This document shows positions 31,831-43,414 of a DNA stretch of 64,000 nt, one piece after another (the stretch's first letter is position 1; each line of letters begins with the position of its first letter). The stretch covers positions 16,329,488 through 16,393,487 of the forward strand of contig CM070625.1 in NCBI GenBank assembly GCA_036346255.1. The letters run 5' to 3'. A program made the translations under genes and the position numbers. This DNA is from Ampelocalamus luodianensis. Its lineage: Eukaryota; Streptophyta; Magnoliopsida; Poales; Poaceae. The notes under the pieces are model-generated. The model saw only the letters and a program-made list of their open reading frames with translations, was not told the origin of the DNA and did no database searches.

Positions 31831-34800
31831 AGGCTGCTTCTATGGGAGGCGTCTCTAGTTCTTCGACTATAGACGCCTTTTGAAGTTGTTCCAGAAACAC
31901 CCCTTTCGGTACCGAGGATCGAGAAGAAGCTAGACGAGCCAGTTGGTCTGCGGGGAAATTATCCTTTCGAGAGATAAATTGTACCTCAAAACCCAAAAAG
32001 TGCTTTTCTAACTTTCGAACTTCCGATAAGTACCGGGACATGGTCGAATTGGAGCACTGGTACTCTTTTCCGACTTGATTCACGACTAGTTGAGAGTCTC
32101 CTCTTACGAGTAGTCGTTGAATTGAGAGCGCTTTCGCGGCTCGTATACCAGCTAGCAAACCTTCGTACTCTGCCACGTTGTTAGTGGCCTGAAAGTTTAA
32201 TTGTATCGCATACTTTAAGGTTTCTCCTGTAGGAGATTCCAGGACCACCCCAGCCCCCGAGCCACTTATTGTAAGCGACCCGTCAAAGTACATCGTCCAC
32301 TGGTCGTGGGAATCGTCTTGGCGATCTGAGCGACCGAGATTTGTCCATTCGGCGACAAAGTCTGCCAAGATCTTGGATTTAATGGTCGTTCGGGACACGA
32401 AATGGATGTCGAACGCCCCATGATCGACTGACCATTTTGCCATGCGTCCCGCTGCTTCCCTATTCTGGAGGATCGCTCCCAAGGGAAACTCAGACGGCAC
32501 ACCTAGTTTGTGCGCCTGAAAATAATGCCGCAGTTTCCTCGAAGACATGAGGAGGGCATATAGAAGTTTTTGAACCTGAGGGTAACGCTCCTTAGGTCCG
32601 TGTAAAACCTCACTGACGTAGTAGCTGGTCATTGAATGTTTTCACGCTCTACGATCAGCACTGCGCTCACTGCCTGTGGCTTGGCAGCTAGGTAAACTAA
32701 GAGTGTCTCTCCTGGTTTTGCTCAAACCAGGACAGGAGCACTCGTAAGATACCTCTTGACTTCCTCGAAGGCTAAGTTAGCCTCTTCCGTCCACTCGAAG
32801 CCTTCATGTTTCCTTAGAAATTTGAAGAAAGGGAGCCCTTTTTCTCCCAGGCGTGCTACGAAACGACTTAACGCCGCCATGCATCCTGTGAGTTTCTGGA
32901 CTTCTTTCTTTGTGGTTGGGGAGCGCATCAGAGTGATGGCTTTTATCTTTTCTGATTTGCTTGATTCCTCGATGCGGACCAGAAATCCAAGTAATTTCCC
33001 GAAGAGACCCGAACACACACTTCTCGAGATTAAGTTTCAAGTGGAGCTTTACGAGGTTGTCGAAAGTTTCTGTAAGTGCGTGATATGATTGAGTCGTTTC
33101 TTTGCTTTTACAACTAGATCATCAACATAGGCTTCTATGTTTCGGTCTAGTTGAGGAGCAAAAGTCGTTTGCATCAAGCAATGAAAGAATCTCGACATTT
33201 TTAAGCGAATGGCATTTTGACATAACAAAATATCCCAAGCGGTGTAATAAATGCGGTCTTCTCCTCATCTTCTCGACACATACTAATCGGTGGTAACGGT
33301 ATGCATCTAGAAAACTCAACATTTCACACCTGTTGTAGAGTCAACCAACTGATCGATACGAGGTAAAGGGAAATCATCTTTTGGACAAGCTTTATTGAGG
33401 TTAGTAAAGTCCACGCACATACACCATTTGCCGTTCGACTTTCTAACCATTACAGGGTTGGCCAACCACTCGGGGTGGTCGACTTCTCTTATGAAGCCTG
33501 CTTTAAGCAACTTGTCCAATTCTGATCTAATAGCATCTCGTCGATCGGGGCAAATCTCGTAATTTTGTTTTACGGGTAGTTTATCGGCCGTAAAGCTAGC
33601 ACGTGCTCGATCACTTCCACAGGGACTCGGGCATGTCGGATGCTTGCCACGAAGACATCGTTTGCTTGGAGAAAGTGATGAGGTGTCTTCCTATTTGGGG
33701 TCGGAAGAATCCCAATGCGACGATCTTCGAGGGCTCCTCGCGTCGGAGGAACCTCTTTGACCTGGTCATTCGGCTTAGGTGCGACTTTGAGGCTTCGACT
33801 TGCTAGTCGAATCTCGACTTTCGTCTCGAGTTGGTAGTTGTCCAACCATCTCGAGGGAACGACGGTCGCAAGAGTGCGTCATCTTCTTGTCACAGTATAT
33901 CGTGATCACTCCTTTGGGACCTGGCATCTTAAGACATTGATACCTATAATGAGTAGCTATTAAGAATCTTGCCAAAGTTGGTCGTCCGAGTATGGCATTG
34001 TATGCCGTGTCGAAGTCGACCACATCAAAGGAGACCTTCTCTGTCCTAAAATTGCTTGGGGATCCAAATGTTAAAGGAAGAGAAACTTGGCCAATTGGTT
34101 TAGCCGAAGACCCCGGTACAATTCCATGAAATGAATATCGTACCGGTCTTACCTTTGTCCTGGGTACCTTCATCTCGTCCAGGGTACTCGTAAACAGTAT
34201 GTTTAACGAGCTTCCACCATCAACCAAAACTCGATTGACTCGACAATTGTTGATGGTGGGTTCGACCACTATCGGGAATCGACCTGGTCTAGTCGAAGGG
34301 ATCGGACAATCACCTTTTTCGAAAGTAATGGTGACTTCTGACCACTTCGGTAATTTATTGACAAGAGGGGAGTCGATTGTGTTTACCTCACGCTCGACAG
34401 CCTTCAGCTGCCTCCGTGATTCATATGCCGAAGATCCCCTATAGATGTGATCGATGGTGTGTTGCGGATCCTAGAACGGCATCTCCTCATCATCCGACTC
34501 CTTCTGTCCACTTGTTTGGCCTACCTGTTCAAGAGTAGAAAGTGGCCCCTTGCTAGAGTAATAGTCTTGAGTTTAGTAGGAAACTTCATGCAGCTGAATC
34601 ATGTCCTTCTTTTTTATGAAAAGGACACCACCTGGGTCTGTCATTTCTCTGATCTTGGCGCTTACCTTTGCCTTGATCGGGATTTTGCTTGGAGTTGCGT
34701 GGCTCCTTGTCGCTTACGGCCAGGACTTCCTTAGAACCGGCTACTGGAGATTTGTGTCTTTTTGCCTTGTTCTTAGATTTTCTAGCATTTTTATCCTTTT

Positions 34801-36737
34801 TCTTACCACTTTCGCCTGCTTCCTGGGGGATGTCGTCTTTGCGATCGATAGTATTATTCCACTTGACTGCTTCAGCAGCAGTCGCATATCTATCGGCCAT
34901 CTCAAAAAGTTCGACGATGGTGGCAGGTGGATGTAAAGCGATGTCCTCTGTTATCCTTCTGCTACGGACTCCCTGCCTCAAAGCCGTGGTCACGGATGAG
35001 TCAGAAACTTCCGGAATAGGATTTCGAACCTGACTGAAGCGCCTGATGAATTGGCATAGCGTTTCATGGTCGTTCTGCCTTATCCGGTGCAGGTCATCCT
35101 CCTTTCCTCGGCGGTTGTAAGTGCCCTGGAAATTTGCCAGCAAAAGATCACAAAGGTGTTGCCACGAGTAGATCGATTCGAATGGCTGGTTTAAAAGCCA
35201 TGATCGTGCCGATCCTTCGAGCACAGTCGGAAGGTAATTCGCCATGACATGCTCTCCTCCTCCTGCAGCTCGGATAGCTGTAGTGTAGATTTGGAGGAAC
35301 TCAATGGGATTTTGAGTTCCATCGAATTTCTCCATATTCGCTGGTCGAAACCGAGGCGGCCAGCGAACCGCTCGAAGGTCGGGTGAGAACGCCCGACACC
35401 CCCAAAATAACCTCTTGCCTCCTTCTTTGCAGAAAAGAAGGGTTAATGTCGCCGGGTGATCGAACTCGTCGATACCCAGCCATAGGAGGGCTAGACCTAT
35501 GATAGGTCTCAGCTTTACGAGGGAAATACTCCTCCTACCCCGCTTGCCGCCGTGCGTCTTGTCGCCGAAGTGGTGAAAGATCACCTCTCCTGTGGGCTTG
35601 TGGCGTCTTCCTCAGGTCGGGAGAACGACGTGAGTGAAAGTCGTGCTGCCTTCTATGCGACGAGTTATCCGAACGGCTGGCAGAAGAAGGAGTCGTACCA
35701 TTACGACTTCCTGGTTGTGGTCGACGAAGACGCTCGAGTTTGGCCATCGTGTCGCGAAGCCTTTGTGTGATCTCTTCTGCAAAAAGATCATAACCTGGCG
35801 CTCAAGCGAGTTCTTGAGTCGGGTTTTCCAGCAAGTCGTTGATGTACTGGAGTTCTTGAGCTTCCTCCGATTGGAAGTAAGCGCGCTCAGTAAGGTTTTT
35901 TTGAGCCGCTATTTTCTTCCGTCGGGTTGTCTCAGAATGGTCTATTTCAGACCCCTGAGTGTGCTTTAATGGAGTGCGAGAATGTTGAAGATGTCCCGTA
36001 CGTTCATTAAAGTGTTCGTCTTGTTCGCCAGCGGTGGTGTCCTTGCCATTGCGACGAGGTGGTGTAGAGTATGCCCATCGGGAAGCATCGTCAATCCTTC
36101 TCCTGGGAGAACGATCCTTATCAGAGGGAAGGACGAAGACCTCCCGTGGATGACCTCCACTTGCGCTCGACACCTCCTCGCTTGAGGAGTATTCGAGCGA
36201 CACCATCTGGCGACTTCGAGTAAACCCCTCCAGGTAGGGGAACTCCGGGTTATAACCGTTTCCGTCTGCAAGTGGGTCCTGCGTCGGGACGGTTGGATTT
36301 GGATGAACAACGTGTTCGATCCTCTTCCCTGCGGAAATACTCGGAGAGAGAGGATCATCAGGTGTCGATGGAGTTCCGAAATGATGGCTTCCAGAACCTA
36401 TCTTGCTAAGTCGTACTGCCTTGGGGGGACTCGAACACTTGGAGGAAAAACTCTCGTCATGTTGCGAGTGTGCCCCGAGACAGTCCTGTTGTCGGTCATG
36501 TTGACCCTTGTCCCCCGAGGAAGTTGGTCCCTCGACGGGGCGTACTGTCGTGGGGGATAAGGATCCCTCCTCGACTCCGGTGGTGATGCAGTCTCCGAGA
36601 TCTGATAGAAGATCTCCAGAGGCGGCAACACCGTCAGAAGATTCGATACTCGGTTCGTAGTCGAAACCGGCATCCATGTCGACGTCTGCGTAATCGGCCA
36701 AGTCGAACCAATTCTCCTCGTCTCATTCTCCTGTCAT
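31831..36737 (-). pseudogene. Element 2, gag-pol, partial
   Basis: The start ATG at 36737 is followed at codon 5 by TGA where element 3 has tryptophan, then EENWFDLADYADVDMDA. Gag is open from 35584 to 34586 (332 codons): MEKFDGTQNPIEF, YLPTVLEGSARSWLLNQPFE, DLHRIRQNDHETLCQFIRRF, then a basic tail and a zinc-knuckle start (WCPFHKKEGHDSAA). Protease at 34269-33775 has VLVDGGSSLNIL with the catalytic aspartate, and AYNAILGRPTLARF. RT at 33519-32720 is split by frameshifts but keeps YVDDLV near 33113-33130. RNase H at 32632-31831 is open: MYFDGSLTISGSGAGV, TNNVAEYEGLLAGIRAAK and LLVRGDSQLVVNQVGKEYQ hold the catalytic D, E and D. It ends at PPIEAAL where the LTR of element 3 begins. Confidence 0.9.
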
Positions 36738-36788
36738 GGTAGCATAAAAAAGAAAAGAAAGAACTGTTGACAAGGAATTACCAGAAGA

Positions 36789-36808
36789 TCCCCACGGTTG
36801 GCGCCAAC
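36789..36808 (-). other. Element 2, primer binding site
   Basis: On -, TTGGCGCCAACCGTGGGG follows the LTR end ACCGACA. TGGCGCC sites are typical of Tat and Athila elements. In element 3 the same site is damaged (GGTTGGCGCGGCGAG at 19795-19809). Confidence 0.75.
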
Positions 36809-37515
36809 TGTCGGTATTTTAGAACCGATCTTACGTAAAAATTATTTGATTCGGAGGGTCTCCACAATTTATCACGCAGACGAGAGAGACACGGGGATTT
36901 TTATACAGGTTCGGGCCTTCTCCAGTGAGAATAATAACCCTACTCCTGTGTATCTTGTATTGGGTATCTGGATTACAATCAGCTAAGGGTCTTACTAATT
37001 GTCTTCCAAAAAGGCCTCTCCTCTCTATCTCTAAAAGACACCTATTTATACTACGCAGTGGTGGCTATTGTCGTTCCAGGCTCATTAGTCGCTCATTATT
37101 GCGCAATAATGAGAGTAATTACCGGAGTAGTAACCTCCTCATGCTGTCAAACGGTTATCAGTCAGAGATAGTGGGGCCTTATCTGTAGTTATATCAAGCA
37201 TAACTACGTATTTTGACTGCTTGGATTCTCATCATTAAATGGACCTTCTGACGGGTGGACCCAGTTAGTCGTGAAGAATTCGTAGGAAGACTTACGACTG
37301 GATACTGCTCGTAGAAAAACTTACGACCGGACGTAATCGTAGCAGGACTTACGATTACACCATAGTCGTAGAAATGCTTACGACTAGGGGGTAGTCGTAG
37401 AAGAACCTACGACTTCCTGATTTGTTCTTCCCTTATAATATTAAGGGGTATGTCATGTGACGTCATATTTCATGATTATGGAATAATAGAATGAGGATTA
37501 TTTAGATCCTCGTCA
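36809..37515 (-). repeat. Element 2, 5' LTR, 707 bp
   Basis: On + it runs from TGTCGGTATTTT to CCTCGTCA, the inverse of the element 3 LTR. TATA-like AGTATAAATAGG on - near 37044-37058. The palindrome array at 37260-37415 has diverged spacers, so this copy is older than or distinct from the LTR pair of element 3. Confidence 0.9.
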
Positions 37516-39758
37516 TTAGCAATCTGCGAATCCCGAGCAAACGAGCTGCTCGAAGTCCTGCCAGCAAACCTTCATATTTTACCACATTGTTAGTAGTAGA
37601 AAAGTTTAACTGAATGGCGTACTTTATTTGTTCGCCAGTAGGGGAAATCAAGACGACCCCAGCCCCCGAGCCGTGAAGCATCAAGGAACCGTCAAAGTAC
37701 ATTGTCCACTCATCGTGGTGTTTGTACTCGGGCCCTTGGGTGGGCTCAGGGTTGTCCATTCGGCAATGAATTCTGCTATTGCCTGGGACTTGATTGATGT
37801 TCGTGGGATAAAATGGAGGTCGAACGCCCCAAGCTCAACTGCCCATTTTGCTATTCGTCCTGATGACTCCCTATTTCCTAGGACTTGACCAAGGAGATAT
37901 GCAGTTGGTACGACCACTTTATGGGCCTGAAAATAATACCTTAGTTTTCTTGAAGCCATAAGGAGATCATAGAGCAACTTTTGTACCTGCGGATATCTTT
38001 CTTTTGGTCCGTGTAAGACTTCGCTTACGTAATATATTGGTCGTTGGATATGGTCACATTCTACAACCAGCACACCACTGACCGTTTGTGGCGTTACAGC
38101 CACGTAAATCACCAATGTCTCTCCCAATCTTGGAGAAACTAAGATTGGGGGACTCGTAAGATACCGTTTAAGTTCTTCGAAGGCGTTGCTTGCCTCTTTA
38201 GTCCATTCGAAACTTCCATATTTCCGGAGAAGCTTAAATAAAGGTAATCCTTTTTCACCTAACCGCGCTATGAAACGACTTAGCCCTGCCATACAGCCGG
38301 TTAGCTTCTGAACTTCCTTTTTTGTGGTCGGAGAGCGCATCTGGTCGATTGCGGCAATTTTCACTGGGTTTGCTTCAATGCCCCTAGCCGAAACTAGGAA
38401 TCCGAGAAGCTTTCCAGATGAAACTCTGAATGCACATTTCTCTGGATTTAACTTAAGGTTGTGACATCTTAAGTTATTGAAAGTCTCTTGTAAATCTGGA
38501 ATGTGATCACTGGCGTTGATGCTTTTTACGACCAGATCATCAACGTAGGCTTCAAGATTCCGACCTATCTGCGAACTAAAGGTTTTTTGCATCAACATTT
38601 GGAATGTTGCACCAGTATTTTTGAGACCAAATGGCATCTTTACATAACAGTAAGTACCATATAGAGTGATGAAGGAAGTTTTCTCTTCATCTTCTTTACT
38701 CATATTAATCTGGTAGTACCCTGAGTAAGCATCTAAAAAACTTAACAACTCACACCCGGAACTAGAGTCTACAAGTTGATCAATGCGAGGAAGGGGAAAG
38801 TCATCCTTCGGACAAACTTTATTAAGGTTTGTAAAGTTGATATACATTCGCCATTTTCCATTAGCTTTTCTAACCATTACAGGATTGGTGAGCCACTCTG
38901 GGTGGTCGACCTCACGAATGAACCCAGCTTTGAGAAGCTTGTCAATCTCCGACTAGATTACTTCCTTCCGATCAGATGTGAAACGCCTTAGCTTCTACTT
39001 GACCGGTTTTTTGTTAAGCTGCAGAGCTAGCCTATGCTCGATCACCTCCCTGGGGACTCCGGGCATATCGGATGCCTGCCAGGCGAATACGTCATGGTTT
39101 GCTCGGAGGAAGGAGACGAGCGACTCTTCCTATTTAGGGTTGAGTCCTGCCCCGACCAGTATCTTGGCACCCTCTGGAGAAGCGCTTTCGTCGAGTTGTA
39201 CCTCTTTTATTTGGTCAGAAAATTTTGGTGTCATCTTTGGTCTCGAGTGTTTGACCTACATGGTAGTGGTGTTAGTTCCCCTGATCGAAAGTTCATCGAC
39301 CAATTCTAAACATTTCCGATCGCATGCGTAGGCAATTTTCTGATCGCCTCGAACTGTAATAACCGTAATGCGTGTCTATCAGGAATTTTGCTAAAGCTGG
39401 ATGACCAAGGATTGCATTATATGCGGTTTCAAAATTTACCACATCAAATGAAATTTTTTCTGTCCGGAAGTTGTCGGGTCTTCCGAATGTAACTAGTAGG
39501 GACAAGTACCCTATTGGCTTGGCGGTAGATCCAGGACCTATGCCATGAAAGGCATATTTCACAGGTTTTACCTTGGATTTGGGAATCTGCATGTGTTCCA
39601 ATGCACTTGCAAATAAAATATTTAAAGAACTACCTCCATCTATCAAGACCCAATTAACTTTGCAGTTATTAATAGTAGGTTCAACGACAATAGGAAACCT
39701 ACCTGGTCGAGTCGAAGGAATAGGGCAATCTTCTTTGCTGAAGGAGATTATTGTCTCC
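37516..39758 (-). pseudogene. Element 1, protease, RT and start of RNase H
   Basis: On -: protease (39646-39293) with a DGGSSLNILFASALEHM active-site region and FETAYNAILGHPALAKF. After a damaged linker, RT begins with SEIDKLLKAGFIREVDHPEW behind a TAG, then an open frame of 398 codons (38877-37681): MVRKANGKWRMYINFTNLNK, LLSFLDAYSGYYQINMS, FGLKNTGATFQMLMQ and the catalytic box AYVDDLVVKS, followed by CMAGLSRFIARLGEKGLPLF and VSEVLHGPKERYPQVQKLLY. RNase H starts with WTMYFDGSLMLHGSGAGVVL (catalytic D) and TTNNVVKYEGLLAGLRAARL, where the usual catalytic E is K. It is cut at 37516 by the LTR of element 2. This is the best-kept RT in the window. Confidence 0.9.
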
Positions 39759-39763
39759 GACCA

Positions 39764-42700
39764 TGTAACATCCCAAGGTTATGCTACCAAAATTAAATTA
39801 AAATAAAATTATTATTTCATTGGAGTTTCTGAAAATTTGGAAAGAGTTCTATTGCTTTAATGGAATCTTTGAAATTTTGAAAGTCAAAAGTAAAATTTAT
39901 TTGAAGTTCTTGAAGTTTTATTATATTTAAATTAGAAAATAAAAAATTACTTAATTTCTAGAATTTTCTGAGTTTTTAAAAGCCTTTTTATAAATATTTT
40001 AAAGCCAAAACAAATTTATTTGCAAAATTAAAAACCAACATAAAGTTGGAAATAGTTTTATTAAGTCCGAAATAAATAAGGGAATTTCTATGAATTTTCT
40101 CATAATTTTTGGGTTTAATTTGCTATTTTCTAAAGCCTAAATGAATTACTGGAATTAAATCAATTAATAAAGCAATTTTAAAACCCTAATTCGTTTTGGG
40201 CCGAAACCTCTCCGGCCCATCTCTTCCTCTCCCCCGCCTCGGCCCACTTCGGCCCATCGTCGCCCGCACCTCCCCCTCTCCGCCCTCTCGCCCCCACCGT
40301 CCGATTAAATCGGACGGCCCTCACCGCACCACGCCAACCGCCTCCCCCGCACCGTTGGATGCAAATCCAACGGCGCACGACCATCTTCCACCCCGCGCCC
40401 CCTTATTCGCGTCCATCTTCTTCCCGTGCATTGCCTCCATTTCCGCGCGAGCTCCACTCAACCGCCGCCCTAGTCGCGCGAACATGCGCGGCGTCGCGCG
40501 CGATCCCCGCGCTCCACCTCCGCCTCCACCCCCACCTTCTTCCCCTCCCCTCGCGTCGGTTTTGCCCGATTCACCCGCGCGCCTAACCGCCTCCGTCGCC
40601 GACCTCGCGCACACGATCTCCCTCCTCTGTGCCCCTCCTCCCCTATAAAAGGGAGCACGGTGAGCCCCTCTCCCTCCTCATCTCCTCCCCGCCACTCACT
40701 CCGCCCCCCTCCGCCCCTAGCCGCCGGATTTCGCCGTGGAACCTCGCCGACCGAGCTTCACTCCGCCGCCCCTAGCGCCGCCGTCACCGCCTCCGCGTCC
40801 TCGCCACCGCCACCATCGCCATCGCCGTCTTTTCGCGAACCCCGTGCGCGCGCCCGCGTCACCGGAGCGCCTCCCGAACGCCCTCGCCACCGCGACCCCG
40901 ACCGCGCCACCGCCTCTCACCTCGCCGTCGGTGATTCCCACGCGCCCTTGCGCCACCGTGGTAAGCCCCAGACTCCCCGCACTACCCTCTTCGCGTTGAG
41001 CCCCTCGGCGGAGCTCGCCATGGCGCGTAGCGCCGGCGAGCTCAACGCCGAGCGTCGCCGCCGCCCATGTCGACGTGGCATTGCCACCTCACGGCCACAT
41101 CACCACGTTTGCTTACGTGGCGCACGCGTGGCGTCCCGGTCATCGCCACGTGAGCGCCCGCGTGGCCGGTCCACCGCGACCAAATCCTAGGGCTCGCTGG
41201 GCTAGGTCCACCATGAGCCGAGCCACCGACGTATGGGGCCCACATGTTAGAAATTCATTTTAATTCCTTTAATTCCGAAAATCAGTCGCTGGCGTCATCA
41301 TTGCGCAATAACTAGAATTTCCTTTTGAAAAATAAATCCAGAAAATCTGAAAATTCAAGATTTAGGGTTTTTAATAGATTTTAACTTAGAAAATTCATAT
41401 CTTTTGAATCCCAGCTCCAAATTGGGTGATTCAAATTGCAAAATTTGTATAAAATCATTATCTAGCTAACTAAACCAAAAATTATTTAATTTTGAGTTCA
41501 TTTGACCACAAATTTCTTTAAACCCTAAAACTATCATTTCATGTAATTTCAAACTTCAAAAACTCATATCTTTTGCATCCGGACTCCGATTAAACCCATT
41601 CAAATTTCTAAATTTATCTAAATTCAAGATCTAGCCAAATAAACCAAAATTATTCAATTTGGAGTTGATTTGAATCTTATTTGAATTTAGTTTGAATTTG
41701 GCTTATATTCGCGTATAGATTTCGACGACTTCGGAGAGTCAGATTTCGACGCCGTTTGAAGAGCACATAAGAGGATTGATTTTAACTGTATGATCATCGT
41801 GATTGTACACATAGACTACCTGGAGAAAGTACTTGTGAGTAGTAGGTGACCTGTTAAGAAAAACAACATCACCTCAGCATCAGTTGATCTGTTCACCTCA
41901 AGCGAGGCAAGTTACATTCTTGATCATATTTGCACCCATTATTTAAAATTATTTAATTATGTTTTAAATTATTATTGCATGCATATTTTGATTCAGTTAT
42001 TTTAAATTCCTATTTTTAAATTTATAGTTATGCCTAAAATCTTTTGTATGGCCAACTTTGGTAATTGAAGCAAACATATTGTCACCCTAGATAAAAACCT
42101 AGTTGATACAATAGTATGGACTAGAATCATTTGGAAAATACTGTGCTTAGCCATGCTTATAAGATCACATATGTTTCATTTTGGGAATTTCAGCCAAAAG
42201 TCAAATGTTGTTTAAATTGTACCCTTAGCATTGGTGTGTCATGGGAGTTTACAAATGCTTGAAAAATAAAGTAAAATGATGGTTTGGACTTGGGCGAAAT
42301 AGTTGCCTGGTGGGTGCAGGTTTATGCACGGGCTCAACTGGGTAGGTTGAGGCCCAGGGTTCTGCTGGTTGTCGCCAGTCGATTAGGACCGGTCTTGAGC
42401 CGCATCTTGGTAAGCCACATCGTACTACCACATGTCCTGTATGGGCAGGACTTGGCTAATTAATTTGCAAAGTTCCATTATGGTCGTTCCTATTGATGCA
42501 GTGGGTAGTCTTTCATGACTTTGGTTAGTCCCACCTGGCGCAAGAGGGGGCCTGAACTCTGCGGACGGGTAGTCTAAAGGGGGCGAAACCTTAGCGAGGG
42601 AGGACTATGGTAGAATGATGCATTGTAAAGGTCTCGTGATGATCACTTAGTCGCACACCTTCGGAAGTGTGTCAGACGGACATTAAAAGTTGATTATCTC

Positions 42701-43409
42701 GTGTGGATAAAGTTGTACAACCTCTGCAGAGTGTAAAACTATTCGAATAGCCATGTCCACGGTCATGGACATACTGGCAAAGCCACTCAAAGTTAGACTT
42801 CGATTTCAAAATATTTTTGTAAAACAGTTTGGCATGGATGGGTGTCCATGAGAAAAGTTATGGGTTGAAGCCCCAGGTTGGTGCCCGTGTTTATATTGGT
42901 GTTAGGTTGGTGCCTACACTATCTTTATCAATTCAAAATCAATTTTAGATTTTATAAAACTTGAGCTTTTGAACTTAGTATAGTATTAAATGTCAAATGT
43001 TGTTTTCGCACAAATAACACTATAAGCCTTCCTTTGTTACATCCATTTATGCATAACATGTTGTTATTTGACGGGTGTAACTTGTGAGCACGGAAGTTGT
43101 GCTCATTCTTGCTTAATCAAACAAATTTCAGAGGAGAAGGACTTCGCTCCAGGTGTGGATCACGACAACTAGCGGCTACCCGATCGATTGCCATGTGGTG
43201 CTTGACCCTACTACTTCTTCATCGTATTCCGCTGTGTTTATTTAATGTTGCCCTGTAAGGCTATCTTGTAATCAACTCTGTTGTTATTTAATAACTTTTA
43301 ACGTTTATGGTTGTGTTATCACATTTGTTTACTGTGTGAGCTAGCCACTTATCATGGGACTAGTTCAGTTATGCACAGAAGATCTGGGATGTTAATTCCA
43401 GGTCTTACA
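39764..43409 (+). mobile_element. Solo LTR A, 3646 bp, TGTAACATCCC family
   Basis: Runs from TGTAACATCCCAAGG to CCAGGTCTTACA and is flanked by perfect 5-bp copies GACCA (39759-39763 and 43410-43414), so the ends are certain. No PBS or internal region is attached: a solo LTR. AT-rich ends surround a GC-rich core (40200-41250) with a TATA box (CCTATAAAAGGGA, 40643-40655). Long proline-rich open frames in the core (40196-40648, 40660-41190) come from composition and resemble no protein. The rest holds no gene. It lies in the gag/protease junction of element 1. Its internal family is unknown; long LTRs of this kind are known in Tekay-type chromoviruses. Confidence 0.85.
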
Positions 43410-43414
43410 GACCA

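Larger units (their letters stand above)
31831..37515 (-). mobile_element. Element 2: half of a Tat-type element, same family as element 3
   Basis: On -: 5' LTR (37515 to 36809), PBS, gag (start 36737), protease, RT and RNase H to 31831, where element 3 is inserted. Integrase, antisense gene and 3' LTR are missing. It lies in the RNase H of element 1 with TTAGC at 37516-37520 as the expected duplication; the partner copy was lost with the left side. Confidence 0.85.

Noticed and set aside
40196..41190. Long open frames in the core of solo LTR A as protein genes
   Set aside because: The sequence is bounded by TG...CA ends with a 5-bp duplication. Frames are GC-driven, proline- and alanine-rich, and not collinear with those of solo LTR B.
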